Positions 43,515 through 52,964 of a DNA stretch of 64,000 bases are shown in pieces. Each line of letters opens with the position of its first letter. The first letter of the stretch is position 1. Both the position numbers and the translations under genes were made by a program. The DNA is from Hoylesella buccalis ATCC 35310 (GTDB taxonomy: Bacteria > Bacteroidota > Bacteroidia > Bacteroidales > Bacteroidaceae): positions 1,178,001-1,242,000 of the forward strand of contig NZ_CP102287.1 in NCBI RefSeq assembly GCF_025151385.1, read 5' to 3'. The notes under the pieces are model-generated. The model saw nothing but the letters and a program-made list of their open reading frames with translations, was not told where the DNA came from and made no database searches.

Positions 43515-44852
43515 TTATCTCATCTTCGGCATCCCTTTCATGCGGCTCATCATGCCTGCCATGCGGTTGCCAGTGACCATTTTCATCATCTTGCGCGTCT
43601 GGTCGAATTGCTTGATCAATCGATTCACCTCCTGAATGTCTGTTCCACTGCCTTTGGCAATGCGCTGACGGCGTGAAGAATTCAATATTTCAGGATTTGT
43701 ACGTTCTTTCGGTGTCATGCTCTTGATGATGGCCTCGATACCTTTGAACGAATCGTTGTCGATGTCAACATCCTTGATTGCCTTGCCAACACCAGGTATC
43801 ATGGCAGCCAAGTCCTTGATGTTACCCATCTTCTTGATTTGCTCTATCTGGTTGAGAAAGTCGTTGAAATCGAACTTATTCTTTTGAATTTTCTTTTGCA
43901 GACGCTTGGCTTCTTCCTCGTCAAACTGCTCCTGGGCACGCTCTACCAAGGAAACAATGTCGCCCATGCCTAAAATTCGGTCGGCCATACGCGAAGGATG
44001 GAACACATCGATGGCTTCCATCTTCTCGCCTGTACCCACAAACTTAATAGGTTTGGTCACCACCGTACGAATGGAAAGCGCGGCACCGCCACGGGTATCG
44101 CCGTCCAACTTGGTGAGTACAACACCGTTGAAGTCAAGTCGGTCATTAAATTCTTTCGCGGTATTCACGGCATCCTGTCCCGTCATCGCATCAACGACGA
44201 ACAGGGTTTCGTCAGGATGAACAGCGTCTTTGAGGCGAGCTATCTCATCCATCATCTCCTCATCTACCGCCAAACGACCGGCCGTATCGATAATTACCAC
44301 GTCATTGCCTTTGGCTTTGGCTTGCTGAATGGCTTGTTTGGCAATGGCAACCACGTCCTTGTTGTCGGGCTCACTGTACACCTCAACACCCACCTGGCCT
44401 CCAACAACCTTCAGCTGTTCGATGGCAGCGGGACGGTATACGTCGCAAGCAACCAGCAAAGGATTTTTCCGTTGCTTGCTCTTGAGCAGATTGGCCAGTT
44501 TCCCTGAGAACGTAGTCTTACCCGAGCCTTGCAGACCCGACATCAAAATGATGGCCGGTTTGGATTCCAACTGTAGTCCAACAGCCTCACCACCCATGAG
44601 CTCTGCCAGCTCGTCGTGCACGATCTTCACCATCAACTGACCCGGTTTCACGGCTGTGAGCACATTCATGCCCATGGCCTTTTCCTTAACCCGGTCGGTG
44701 AAACTCTTGGCCACCTTGTAGTTAACGTCAGCATCCAACAATGCACGCCGCACGTCTTTCAGCGTTTCGGCAACGTTAATCTCGGTAATTTTTCCTTCAC
44801 CTTTTAGTATTTTAAAGGATTTTTCTAGTCTATCACTTAAATTCTCAAACAT
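43515..44852 (-). CDS. ffh: Signal recognition particle protein Ffh
   Basis: This GTPase binds signal sequences and SRP RNA for co-translational membrane targeting. N domain (1-90), G domain with GLQGSGKTTFSGKLA (about 108-122), DVYRPAAIEQLK (about 140-151), DTAGR (about 192-196) and TKLDGDTRGGAALS (about 249-262), and a methionine-rich M domain ending MMSRMKGMPKMR. Length 445 aa is normal. It is preceded by an unusually good consensus promoter and a leader of about 215 nt. Confidence 0.95.
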   Translation of the reverse strand: MFENLSDRLEKSFKILKGEGKITEINVAETLKDVRRALLDADVNYKVAKSFTDRVKEKAMGMNVLTAVKPGQLMVKIVHDELAELMGGEAVGLQLESKPAIILMSGLQGSGKTTFSGKLANLLKSKQRKNPLLVACDVYRPAAIEQLKVVGGQVGVEVYSEPDNKDVVAIAKQAIQQAKAKGNDVVIIDTAGRLAVDEEMMDEIARLKDAVHPDETLFVVDAMTGQDAVNTAKEFNDRLDFNGVVLTKLDGDTRGGAALSIRTVVTKPIKFVGTGEKMEAIDVFHPSRMADRILGMGDIVSLVERAQEQFDEEEAKRLQKKIQKNKFDFNDFLNQIEQIKKMGNIKDLAAMIPGVGKAIKDVDIDNDSFKGIEAIIKSMTPKERTNPEILNSSRRQRIAKGSGTDIQEVNRLIKQFDQTRKMMKMVTGNRMAGMMSRMKGMPKMR

Positions 44853-45074
44853 TGTTTTATGTTGTTTCTATATAATTATTTTCTTGTTTGCCTGCATCGT
44901 TGAAACCAATCCCCACTGCGAAGTGGAAAAGAACCAGACAATTACGCAGCGAATGATGCGTGAGGCGTATTCATAAATATGTTGGGGAAACGACAACTTG
45001 ATGGTACTGGCAATAATCTAACTGATGTCAGCCGTGGCGTAAACACTCCGTACAAGCACCCTCCACCCCTCTTG

Positions 45075-45104
45075 CAAAAGTAATATATTTTTTCGATTCT
45101 CCAA
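45075..45104 (-). promoter_or_regulatory. Consensus promoter for ffh operon
   Basis: Minus strand: TTG at 45102-45104, a 19-bp spacer, and TACTTTTG at 45075-45082, matching the Bacteroidota -33/-7 arrangement. Predicted start near 45068, about 215 nt upstream of ffh. Confidence 0.7.
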
Positions 45105-45215
45105 GTGATTTAGCTTAAATTATCAAGTAAAAATTGTCCTTTTGTACAAATTATATCCAGCGTACAAATCGGTATGTTTTTCCATCTTCGACAAGCACTC
45201 ATAGGGCTTTGCTTT

Positions 45216-45303
45216 CAATAGCATAGAGTTTGACCTCCAAAGTCATTGAGTTTGGCATCCAATAGCATTGAGTTTGGCATCCAATTACATTGAGTTTGAA
45301 TGA
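45216..45303. repeat. 22-bp tandem repeat, locus 2 (four units)
   Basis: Units start at 45216, 45238, 45260 and 45282; the consensus is close to CAATAGCATTGAGTTTGGCA plus TC. The first unit, with CATAGAG, is nearly the same as the first unit at 37173. No spacers separate units, so it is not a CRISPR. Confidence 0.78.
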
Positions 45304-45400
45304 GTAAACCAAATTACCTGATTATCAATACAATACGAACTCTAAAAAATTCTCACCTACCTATCGGGAACTCGCTTGTACGCAACTGGTCACAGGAATG

Positions 45401-45442
45401 AAAAAAGAAAGCCGGTTCCATGACCCATGCACGGAACCGGCT
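45401..45442 (-). terminator. Terminator after DUF1080 gene
   Basis: Minus strand: AGCCGGTTCC pairs perfectly with GGAACCGGCT around a 13-base loop, followed by a T-rich run. It is 28 bp past the stop codon. Confidence 0.85.
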
Positions 45443-45469
45443 GATGTTTGTCTTCGTTGACAGCGAATA

Positions 45470-48400
45470 CTATCTTCTTCGTGTTCTTGATTTTGACGTT
45501 TTCTTGTTCTTGCTTAAATCCAGAATGCGGACATTGCGGAACTTCACACCCTCACCATGACCGCAGAAGCTGATATAACCATCCTTATTGAACAGTCCGG
45601 GGTGATTTTTCTTGTCAACCGTATATGGATTCACTTTTCCACCATCGGGGGCTACATTGTGGCCTTGACAGGCTTCACGAATATTGCCATCAAGTATCAC
45701 CTCGCCATTCACTGTAACGGTGATGCGGTCGCCAATGGCACGAATTTCTTCAACGTTCCAGGTTCCCAAAGGACCGAACTTGACATGTTTCGGCACAATG
45801 ATACCATAAACGGCACCATGCTGTTGATAGTCATGTAAGCCTTTGTAGATGGGGTCATCATGGTCGAGCACCTGAATCTCCATGCCATCGTAGGCAGCAT
45901 CAACACCGTGCTTGGTACGAATGCCTATGCCATTGTTGACTCCCGGCTTCACAAAACTAAATTCAAAGCGGTAGATAAAGTCGCTATACTTCTTCTTTGA
46001 ATAGAGGTTTCCACCGGCTCCGTACTTGGCACTTACATAAATATTGCCATCCACGGGAACGTAATTGATGAGATTTCCTTCCCACTTGTCGAGCGAACGG
46101 CCATCGAACAGTACTTCGTAACCTTCTTCTTTCTCTTCTTTTGACAAGGTAAATACAGGGGTAGAAGGCAGTTTGTGTATCATCAGATTACGAATCTGCA
46201 TTTCCTCTTCTCCACCCATGAAGAAAATTTGTCCAACGGTTTTGATTGGCAAACGGGTCGGGGTGTTCTTGATGATGACATTCTCAGCAACCACACGCCC
46301 ATTCGATTCAATCAAAAGTCGGTCGTTAACCAACCGTACATGTAGCGTATTCCACTCACCGAGCTTTGCGTACTGCTCAACAGCCACGAGCTTACTGTCG
46401 GCAGCATGCACAAACTGTGCACCCGTAGCGCCATCCAGTACCACCTCTGGCATAGAGCGCAGATACAGCATCCCTTTGCCCTTGGTTCGCCAGTCCACGT
46501 ACAGGTCGACATTTTCGAAAGTGTCGCCACTGCCCACAGAGGCCTTGCCTATGCACTTGCCGTCAACCACTTCATTCATAAAGCCATCCGACTGCCACTT
46601 GCCCAACAATCCTTTGATTTCATCAATGGCATATCCAGCATCGGCATCTTCGGTCTTGGCACTGAAAATGTCCTTGGCTTTGTTGAGCCATGTCTTGGTG
46701 GTTTCGCCACCTTGCAGGGTTTTGTTTTTAGCAATAATGGTCTTCACAACGGTTGCAGCCTGATAGGCATTCTCTTTCTTATCGAGATATTTTGCGGCAA
46801 GCGTTAATGCAGGCAGCTCATAAATGCTACCCAACGCCGACAGATAGCTGTTGACAACCGAAACCGATGGGTTCATTTCGAGGGCCCGACGATACAACAA
46901 ATACCTTTCCATGCCATTGAGTGACGAACGTTTGGTCAGTGTCAAGGCACGCTTCAACGCCTGGTCTTTTCGAGTGGCCGTTGTTGATGCAATCTGGTCA
47001 AGCACGTCTATCACCGATTCGTTGTCAATTTTCAACAAAGAATTGAAGGCTTCATCGGCCATAGAAGGATTCTGGTAGTGGAACTCTATCACCAGCCGAC
47101 GGATGGCCTGTTGGTTGCCTGCCTGTGCCAGCATAGGATAATAGAGTTGCAGATGATTGGTTTTGTCCAATCGTTTTTGGATGGCAGCGAACTGTTCAGC
47201 AGACGACTGCTGATGGAGTGCATACAAAGCGGCTTTCTGCAAATGTGGAGCCGTGGCAGCATCAGCACGTTCCAGCATTTCGCACAAAGGTTCGAAATGT
47301 TGATAGTCAGAAATGCTACCCAGTGCCTCATAAGCGGCAGTCTTTACAACAGCATTTTGTGAAGAGGTCAGTCGCAACACCTCGTCGTAAGCCTGATACA
47401 TGCGGCGTTCAGCAATTAATTTCAGTGCTTGAGCCTGTACAGACGCATTGCTATTGCCCAGTGCCTTGAGGGCCTCGGCTTGGATAGAGCCTTTGAATGA
47501 CTTGAGTACCTGTAGCGCTTGGTCGGCTTTCGGGCCACCCAACAATGCCATCAGTCCTTGCAATGCCTGCGGTCCACCTATCTGACTGGCGGCATGGATG
47601 GCTGCATTGGAGAGTTCATCATTGCTGCTCATCATCTTCTTGAGAACAACCTCAATAAAATTCTGTTGTTTATTGTTGCCCAACCAACGAACCACGTCTA
47701 TCTGAGCAGGCACCGAAAGTCGGTCAATCTGATTGGAAACGGCTTTGAAAATGCCATTTCCAGCGCATTCTTCAGCCATGGCCAAAGCTGTATTCCGATA
47801 TTGCACATCCTTATCTTTCAAGGCCTTGAGCACTTCTGACGTTGCTTTTGAACCAGAAGTCTTCAGCAACAGTTCCAACGCGGCACAACGAATAGCTGGC
47901 CTTTGTTGCTTTACCAACTGCTTGGCAGCCTTGCCTACCCATTTAGGGTCATTGCTTGCCAGGTGGGTTAGCAGCTGCATGTAGGCGTCGGTTGCATGTG
48001 TTGGTTCGTATTGATAACCAACAGATTTGGCCTGTTTGCCCAACACTTTGGCGGCTTTCGTAGAGCCATTGATCACCAAGGCCTTGTAAATTTCATTCAA
48101 CGTCTGTGAATCTGCCCCGGGAATCCATGACAAGAGCATCGGTTCCAATGCGGGTGATACCAACTGACGTGTCGTGATGAGGTGAGCCAGTGTCTGCTTT
48201 GGCAAGTTCGACTTGGGCAGCCAGCCTATCAAGTATTGATCAATACCTGGGGTTGTAGCCAGCGCACTCATGGCAAACGGCTGCAGGTAGCTGTCATTAA
48301 GATATGCCTCGAACACGGCAACATCAGCTGCTGTGGCGAGTTTTTGTATCTGCGTAATCAAGAAAGCCTGCAAAACCTGATCCTTAGAAGTACGCAATGC

Positions 48401-48739
48401 CTGAATCAAACCCTCTTTCACGCCAGCCCGAAGATTGGCTTTGTCGGGTCGGGTTACATAGTCTACCACGCCATTGACAGCATATTCATAGGCAGCATTA
48501 GCGCCTTTGCTGATTGGACCGAATAGCCCTACCAACGACTTGATGCCATCCGCACCCGTCTGGGCCATCTCTTCCATTACCTGGTTGAAGGTCTCAACAT
48601 TGTTAGCGGGCAGCTGCGCCAATCCGTCAGCTATGATGGTCGAGGCTACTCTGTTTCTTTGGTCTGTCCCTTGCGAATGACCAACGGTGCATATACACAA
48701 GAGCAATAATACAAGTATATGATATTGAAGCTTTTTCAT
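45470..48739 (-). CDS. HEAT-repeat protein with two DUF1080 (3-keto-glycoside hydrolase-like) domains
   Basis: This is a large exported protein (1,089 aa) with signal peptide MKKLQYHILVLLLLCICTVGHS. Residues about 150-690 are alpha-helical HEAT-like repeats (e.g. QALQGLMALLGGPKADQALQVLKSFKGSIQAEALKAL). Two C-terminal beta-sandwich domains of the DUF1080/3-keto-disaccharide hydrolase type follow (about 705-885 and 895-1080; the second begins GYEVLFDGRSLDKWEG and contains GIGIRTKHGVDAAYDGMEIQVLDHDDP). Such domains cleave 3-keto-glycosides in a recently described glycan pathway. The adjacent Gfo/Idh/MocA oxidoreductase, 47 bp upstream, would make or reduce the 3-keto sugar. The substrate is unknown. 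Confidence 0.82.
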   Translation of the reverse strand: MKKLQYHILVLLLLCICTVGHSQGTDQRNRVASTIIADGLAQLPANNVETFNQVMEEMAQTGADGIKSLVGLFGPISKGANAAYEYAVNGVVDYVTRPDKANLRAGVKEGLIQALRTSKDQVLQAFLITQIQKLATAADVAVFEAYLNDSYLQPFAMSALATTPGIDQYLIGWLPKSNLPKQTLAHLITTRQLVSPALEPMLLSWIPGADSQTLNEIYKALVINGSTKAAKVLGKQAKSVGYQYEPTHATDAYMQLLTHLASNDPKWVGKAAKQLVKQQRPAIRCAALELLLKTSGSKATSEVLKALKDKDVQYRNTALAMAEECAGNGIFKAVSNQIDRLSVPAQIDVVRWLGNNKQQNFIEVVLKKMMSSNDELSNAAIHAASQIGGPQALQGLMALLGGPKADQALQVLKSFKGSIQAEALKALGNSNASVQAQALKLIAERRMYQAYDEVLRLTSSQNAVVKTAAYEALGSISDYQHFEPLCEMLERADAATAPHLQKAALYALHQQSSAEQFAAIQKRLDKTNHLQLYYPMLAQAGNQQAIRRLVIEFHYQNPSMADEAFNSLLKIDNESVIDVLDQIASTTATRKDQALKRALTLTKRSSLNGMERYLLYRRALEMNPSVSVVNSYLSALGSIYELPALTLAAKYLDKKENAYQAATVVKTIIAKNKTLQGGETTKTWLNKAKDIFSAKTEDADAGYAIDEIKGLLGKWQSDGFMNEVVDGKCIGKASVGSGDTFENVDLYVDWRTKGKGMLYLRSMPEVVLDGATGAQFVHAADSKLVAVEQYAKLGEWNTLHVRLVNDRLLIESNGRVVAENVIIKNTPTRLPIKTVGQIFFMGGEEEMQIRNLMIHKLPSTPVFTLSKEEKEEGYEVLFDGRSLDKWEGNLINYVPVDGNIYVSAKYGAGGNLYSKKKYSDFIYRFEFSFVKPGVNNGIGIRTKHGVDAAYDGMEIQVLDHDDPIYKGLHDYQQHGAVYGIIVPKHVKFGPLGTWNVEEIRAIGDRITVTVNGEVILDGNIREACQGHNVAPDGGKVNPYTVDKKNHPGLFNKDGYISFCGHGEGVKFRNVRILDLSKNKKTSKSRTRRR

Positions 48740-48786
48740 GTTTATTTGATTGATTAGATTGTCAATTCATTTATCAACTAGGAACC

Positions 48787-50073
48787 TTAGAAATTCCATC
48801 CTTTACGCATGGGTTGATTGACCAAAGCATTGGCGGCATCATCTCCAATGAACAACTGTGTCTTGGGATCGAATGCCAATTCCTTGCGATTCAAGCGCAA
48901 AGCCACGGTTGCCATGTTGACCAATGTGCAGCTATGGTGGCCATTCAGTTCGTTAAGTGCAAACTTCTTTCGGGTGCGAATGCAATCCAGGAAGTCGGTG
49001 TTCTGCGGTTCTGGATCAGGATATTCGGCGAGCTTGTTCATCACGTCTGGTATGGTGCATTCAAAACCTTTATATACCTTACCCTTCGGACCTTCGATAT
49101 ACGGCACCTTTCCCTTGCTTTCGTAGCCTTCACCCTCAAGCACAATTTGGCAACCATCAGCGTAAGTATAGGTAATCTTACGCCAGATTCCTACTGCATC
49201 GTAATGCTGCTGAGGTGCATCCACTTCCACTTTTACGGGTGAGGTATTGTCCTTGCCTAAGAAATATTGGATGGGATCAAGGTAATGCTGCCCCATGTCA
49301 GTGAGTCCACCGCCATCATAATCCCAATATCCTCTAAACGTTTGATGTACACGATGGGCGTTGTAAGGCTTGAAGGGAGCCGGACCTAACCACATGTCAT
49401 AATCCAACTCTTGTGGAACTGGTTGTGGTTGCAGATTGTCTTTGCCAACCCAATAGAATTTCCAGGTAAAGCCTGTCGCACCAGACACAACAACTTTCAA
49501 CGGCCAACCCAACATTCCACTTTCCACAAGTTTCTTCAAGGGCTGTACGGTTGTGCCCAGTCCATAGAACGTATCCGTAAACCTGAACCATGTATTCAAC
49601 CTAAATATACGATTATAACGTTGCATGGCTTCTACAACCTTTCTACCTTCTCCTATGGTACGGGTCATGGGTTTTTCGCACCAAACATCCTTTCCAGCCC
49701 TTGCTGCCTCAACTGCCATCAATGCATGCCAATGAGGTGGAGTGGCAATGTGCACGATATCCACGTTGGGATCACGGATTAAGTCACGGAAATCATGGTA
49801 AGTGGTGAGTGTAGTTCCAAATTTCTTCTTGCCTAAATCAACGGCTTGCTGCAAATGTTTTTGGTCAACATCACAGACTGACACTAATCTACAGGCTTCG
49901 GAACTCGTGAAATGGTAAGACGACTTGCCTATTCCTCCCACACCAATGATTCCTTTTGTTAACTGGTCACTGGGTGAAATAAATCCATTCCCACCCAAGA
50001 CTTTACGCGGAACAATCGAAAAAAGCCCAATTGTCCCCAATGTTTTCAAGAACGTTCTACGGTTTGTCTTCAT
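48787..50073 (-). CDS. Tat-exported Gfo/Idh/MocA oxidoreductase
   Basis: This NAD(P)-dependent sugar oxidoreductase has a twin-arginine signal (MKTNRRTFLKTLGTIG), a Rossmann nucleotide site (KGIIGVGGIGKSSYHF), DVDIVHIATPPHWHALMAVEAARAGKDVWCEKPMTRT (the family EKP motif) and a C-terminal dimerisation domain with DMGQHYLDPIQYFLG. Length 428 aa. A -7 box TATATTTG (50140-50147, minus) is upstream. Followed by the DUF1080 protein gene, which suggests sugar 3-oxidation followed by cleavage in the periplasm. Confidence 0.87.
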   Translation of the reverse strand: MKTNRRTFLKTLGTIGLFSIVPRKVLGGNGFISPSDQLTKGIIGVGGIGKSSYHFTSSEACRLVSVCDVDQKHLQQAVDLGKKKFGTTLTTYHDFRDLIRDPNVDIVHIATPPHWHALMAVEAARAGKDVWCEKPMTRTIGEGRKVVEAMQRYNRIFRLNTWFRFTDTFYGLGTTVQPLKKLVESGMLGWPLKVVVSGATGFTWKFYWVGKDNLQPQPVPQELDYDMWLGPAPFKPYNAHRVHQTFRGYWDYDGGGLTDMGQHYLDPIQYFLGKDNTSPVKVEVDAPQQHYDAVGIWRKITYTYADGCQIVLEGEGYESKGKVPYIEGPKGKVYKGFECTIPDVMNKLAEYPDPEPQNTDFLDCIRTRKKFALNELNGHHSCTLVNMATVALRLNRKELAFDPKTQLFIGDDAANALVNQPMRKGWNF

Positions 50074-50260
50074 GATAAATATCGGTATTTAATGATTTTC
50101 ATCGCAGTGCCGAACGACACCGAGTACATGATTTCTCTGCAAATATACTAATTTTTAAGGTCATCACACATCATCCATGTGTTTTTTTTTACAACCAGAT
50201 AAAACAAACAGCCTGTGCGTCAGGCATCTACCCTTCATAGGAAAAGGGGAAGTGATGCTG

Positions 50261-51211
50261 TCAGTCGTCCCATCGGAGTCTGGCCACCAAGGGCAAATGG
50301 TCACTGAAACCATTCTGATAACGGGGTCCCAAATAATTCCTCCGAGGCTGCACTCCGCCGTATTTTTCATCGTCTTTTAGCAAGAAAGGGGCATCATGCA
50401 CATGACATTCCACCAATCTTTGCGCCGTATGCTCATCCACCATGATATGATCCAAGCTACCCCAATCGCCCCGGAAGCGATACGTTCCTTTGGCTCCGTG
50501 CATGCCAACGGCGTGTTGAGAAACATCTACAAGGCCATGAACGGTTAACTGTCGGATGTTCTCATCCGTGGAATAGTCGTTGAAATCGCCCATTAGCAGG
50601 ACATGGGGATGGGCAGACAAGGCACGAAGGGAATCAACCGACTCCAACAACCGATTGATGACCAATCTGCGGTGGGCACGCGTAGGACGTTCACCAGCTG
50701 TCCTACTGGGTGCGTGTACCACAAAAACGTGCAGCGTGTCTCGCAAACTGACACGTCCTTTCACGTACAATATGTCACGCGTGGGACGCATCTCTTTCAT
50801 GGGATGGATGCGAATAGAATAAGATTGAAGTAACTGAAACGTGAAAGGAGAATACAACAAAGCCACATCGATGCCCCGTTCATCAGGCGAATGGGTCATC
50901 ACATACTCATACCGGGCCTTGCGTAACAGCGATCGTTTGGTCAAATCAACCAAACAACTATCGTTCTCCACCTCGCACAAGGCCACTAAATCGGGCAGCG
51001 ACCAGCCGTCGTTCGATTCGCCACAAGATAGGATGGTCTGCCCGATGCGGTTCACTTTCTTCCAATAACGGTTAGGTGTCCAATGGTAATCAGATGAAGG
51101 CAGGAACTGCTCGTCATGCTTCAGACTGTCGTGGCGGCAGTCGAAAAGGTTCTCACAGTTCAGCTCTACCACGGTGAACACGCCCAGCAACAAGCTCAGC
51201 AGATACGTCAT
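50261..51211 (-). CDS. Endonuclease/exonuclease/phosphatase family protein
   Basis: This EEP-superfamily metallohydrolase (316 aa) has the expected motifs: VVELNCENLFD (residues about 14-24), LVALCEVEN (about 75-83), HVFVVHAPSRTAGERPTRAHRR, LLMGDFNDYST (about 205-215) and FSDHLPLVARL (about 300-310, the terminal SDH). A short hydrophobic N-terminus suggests export. Targets may be nucleic acid or phosphoesters; not decidable. It starts 10 bp after the EamA transporter gene stop. Confidence 0.82.
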   Translation of the reverse strand: MTYLLSLLLGVFTVVELNCENLFDCRHDSLKHDEQFLPSSDYHWTPNRYWKKVNRIGQTILSCGESNDGWSLPDLVALCEVENDSCLVDLTKRSLLRKARYEYVMTHSPDERGIDVALLYSPFTFQLLQSYSIRIHPMKEMRPTRDILYVKGRVSLRDTLHVFVVHAPSRTAGERPTRAHRRLVINRLLESVDSLRALSAHPHVLLMGDFNDYSTDENIRQLTVHGLVDVSQHAVGMHGAKGTYRFRGDWGSLDHIMVDEHTAQRLVECHVHDAPFLLKDDEKYGGVQPRRNYLGPRYQNGFSDHLPLVARLRWDD

Positions 51212-51221
51212 CTCAGCAGCA

Positions 51222-52112
51222 TCAGGCGGTCTTTCCTGCGGGCACCTGCCCCTTTCGGCTGCTCAGGTACAAGCCCGTCAATATCAGCGCAGTACCCACG
51301 ACGAAGTAAACAGTTATCTCCTCGTGCAGAATCCATGCGGCAAAAATGATGGTGGTCACGGGATTCACATACACATAATTGGTTGCCTGCAATGCACCCA
51401 GCCGCAACATCACCCACGTCCACAGCCAGAAACAGAGCATGGAAGCCACCGCTCCCAAGAACAGCAGGTTGTACAATATCTTGGGTTGCATCAAGGTTTC
51501 GACACTTGGAAACCCTGGTTCAAAGGCATAATAAGGCAACACGGTGAGCAGTCCGTAGAAAAATACCTTTCGAGTAATGAAGGTGGTAGGATATTTCTCG
51601 TTGGCTTTTTTGAGCAATAGCGAATACACTGCCCAGCTGATACAAGCCAGCAAAGCCAGCGAATCACCGAGTGGAGAAAGATTAAGCACCAATTGACCGT
51701 TGAGCACTACAGCCGCCATGCCCACAAACGAGAAGGCCGTGCCAATGATTTGCCACTTGCCGAGCGGCTCGCCCCTAAACCATATCCGGTGAAGCAGCAT
51801 GGTGAACAAAGGACACGAGCACACGATGAGCGACACGTTCATGGCCGTTGAGTAACCCAACGCCACATTTTGTGCCAGGAAGAACACCGTTCCGCCCGTC
51901 AAACCCAATCCTGCCATCAGTAATTCATCTTTCCATGTGCGGGCAAAAATATGCTTATGGAAAAACAACAACATCAGCACATAGGCTATTAAAAAACGCA
52001 ACGTGTACACTTGAGCCGGCGAAATGCCGCTTTGAATCAATACTTTGGTGGAGATGAAGGTAGAACCCCAGATAGCCACCGTGAGGAAAGCTACAACGTG
52101 ATAGAACCACAT
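51222..52112 (-). CDS. EamA/DMT-family transporter
   Basis: This is a ten-helix drug/metabolite transporter (296 aa) with two EamA halves: first (residues 1-140; AIWGSTFISTKVLIQSGISPAQVYTLRFLIAY) and second (150-285; LALLACISWAVYSLLLKKAN, ATNYVYVNPVTTIIFAAWILHEEI). These proteins export amino acids, metabolites or drugs. A -7 box TAGCTTTG on the minus strand (52152-52159) overlaps the end of the prephenate dehydrogenase gene. Confidence 0.88.
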   Translation of the reverse strand: MWFYHVVAFLTVAIWGSTFISTKVLIQSGISPAQVYTLRFLIAYVLMLLFFHKHIFARTWKDELLMAGLGLTGGTVFFLAQNVALGYSTAMNVSLIVCSCPLFTMLLHRIWFRGEPLGKWQIIGTAFSFVGMAAVVLNGQLVLNLSPLGDSLALLACISWAVYSLLLKKANEKYPTTFITRKVFFYGLLTVLPYYAFEPGFPSVETLMQPKILYNLLFLGAVASMLCFWLWTWVMLRLGALQATNYVYVNPVTTIIFAAWILHEEITVYFVVGTALILTGLYLSSRKGQVPAGKTA

Positions 52113-52156
52113 GATATAAATATATTTAAGCTTTTAAGTTAATTTGTGCTGCAAAG

Positions 52157-52939
52157 CTACAAATCTTCTTTCACATTTCGCCTTATTTTTGCCAAATATC
52201 TTTTCATTCCTTCCGCATCTTTGTTGGCAATGATGTTCAGGAGTTCTTTCAATTCTACCCGTATCTGCGACACTTGGTCGTGCGTGTAGGGATTGAAAAG
52301 TATTTCCTGCAAGAGATAATCATCCTCGTTCAACACACCCTTGGCAATGCGCATGTGCCGCTTAAACGTCGTTCCAGGCGCATCTTGATGCTTCATCACG
52401 GCCGCAAAGACGAACGTACTGACAAAGGGAATGCTCAACGAATAAGCCACAGTTTTGTCGTGTTCCTCGAACGTGTACTCGTAGATGTGCAGCCCCAGAC
52501 GCTGGTACAGATCCTTGAAGAAGATGCGCCCCATGTAATCACCCTCGCTGATGATAATGGCATTCTCCTCATTCAACTGGTTTAAGTTGGCAAAAGTGGG
52601 TCCGAACATGGGGTGCGTTGAAACGTAAGGGTGGCCCACCTGCTCATAAAAAGCCTTCAAACCCGTCTTCACCGAGCTGATGTCACTCAATATACAGTTG
52701 GTCGGCAGGTAGGGCATCACCTCCTGAAAAGCCGGAATGGTGTATTTCACTGTCACGGCGTTGATGACCAGTTCGGGTTGAAAAACCCGCACCTCGTTCA
52801 ACGAAGTGAAGCGTTGACAGTTGTACGTGAAGCGCATTCGCTTCGGATCTTTCTCGTACACGGCCGTCTCATGGTCGAAACTGAGCAGGTCAAGGAAGAA
52901 ACTTCCCATCTTGCCTGCACCCATTATCAGTATTCGCAT
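52157..52939 (-). CDS. tyrA: Prephenate dehydrogenase
   Basis: This enzyme oxidises prephenate to 4-hydroxyphenylpyruvate in tyrosine synthesis. The NAD site ILIMGAGKMGSFFLDLLS opens the protein, LSDISSVKTGL (about 90-100) and STHPMFGPTFANL (about 110-122, with the catalytic His) follow, then a helical dimer domain. Length 260 aa is on the short side but common in Bacteroidota. It is the last gene of the aromatic operon, separated from the DAHP synthase/chorismate mutase gene by a 156-bp gap holding a large inverted repeat. Confidence 0.9.
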   Translation of the reverse strand: MRILIMGAGKMGSFFLDLLSFDHETAVYEKDPKRMRFTYNCQRFTSLNEVRVFQPELVINAVTVKYTIPAFQEVMPYLPTNCILSDISSVKTGLKAFYEQVGHPYVSTHPMFGPTFANLNQLNEENAIIISEGDYMGRIFFKDLYQRLGLHIYEYTFEEHDKTVAYSLSIPFVSTFVFAAVMKHQDAPGTTFKRHMRIAKGVLNEDDYLLQEILFNPYTHDQVSQIRVELKELLNIIANKDAEGMKRYLAKIRRNVKEDL

Positions 52940-52964
52940 AGCCTGTTTTTAATTCATCATTCAT

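Larger units (their letters stand above)
44853..45469. other. 617-bp non-coding region upstream of ffh
   Basis: This holds, from right to left on the minus strand, the terminator of the DUF1080 gene, the second 22-bp tandem array, the ffh promoter and a leader of about 215 nt. The leader contains a very short ATG-initiated frame of 10 codons (44942-44974, MNTPHASFAA). I see no larger gene and no SRP RNA signature. Confidence 0.5.

Noticed and set aside
44853..45068. SRP RNA gene beside ffh
   Set aside because: The conserved SRP RNA apical motif is not seen; the region looks like an mRNA leader.
45216..45303. Possible CRISPR array
   Set aside because: Units are contiguous 22-mers with no spacers and no cas genes are present.
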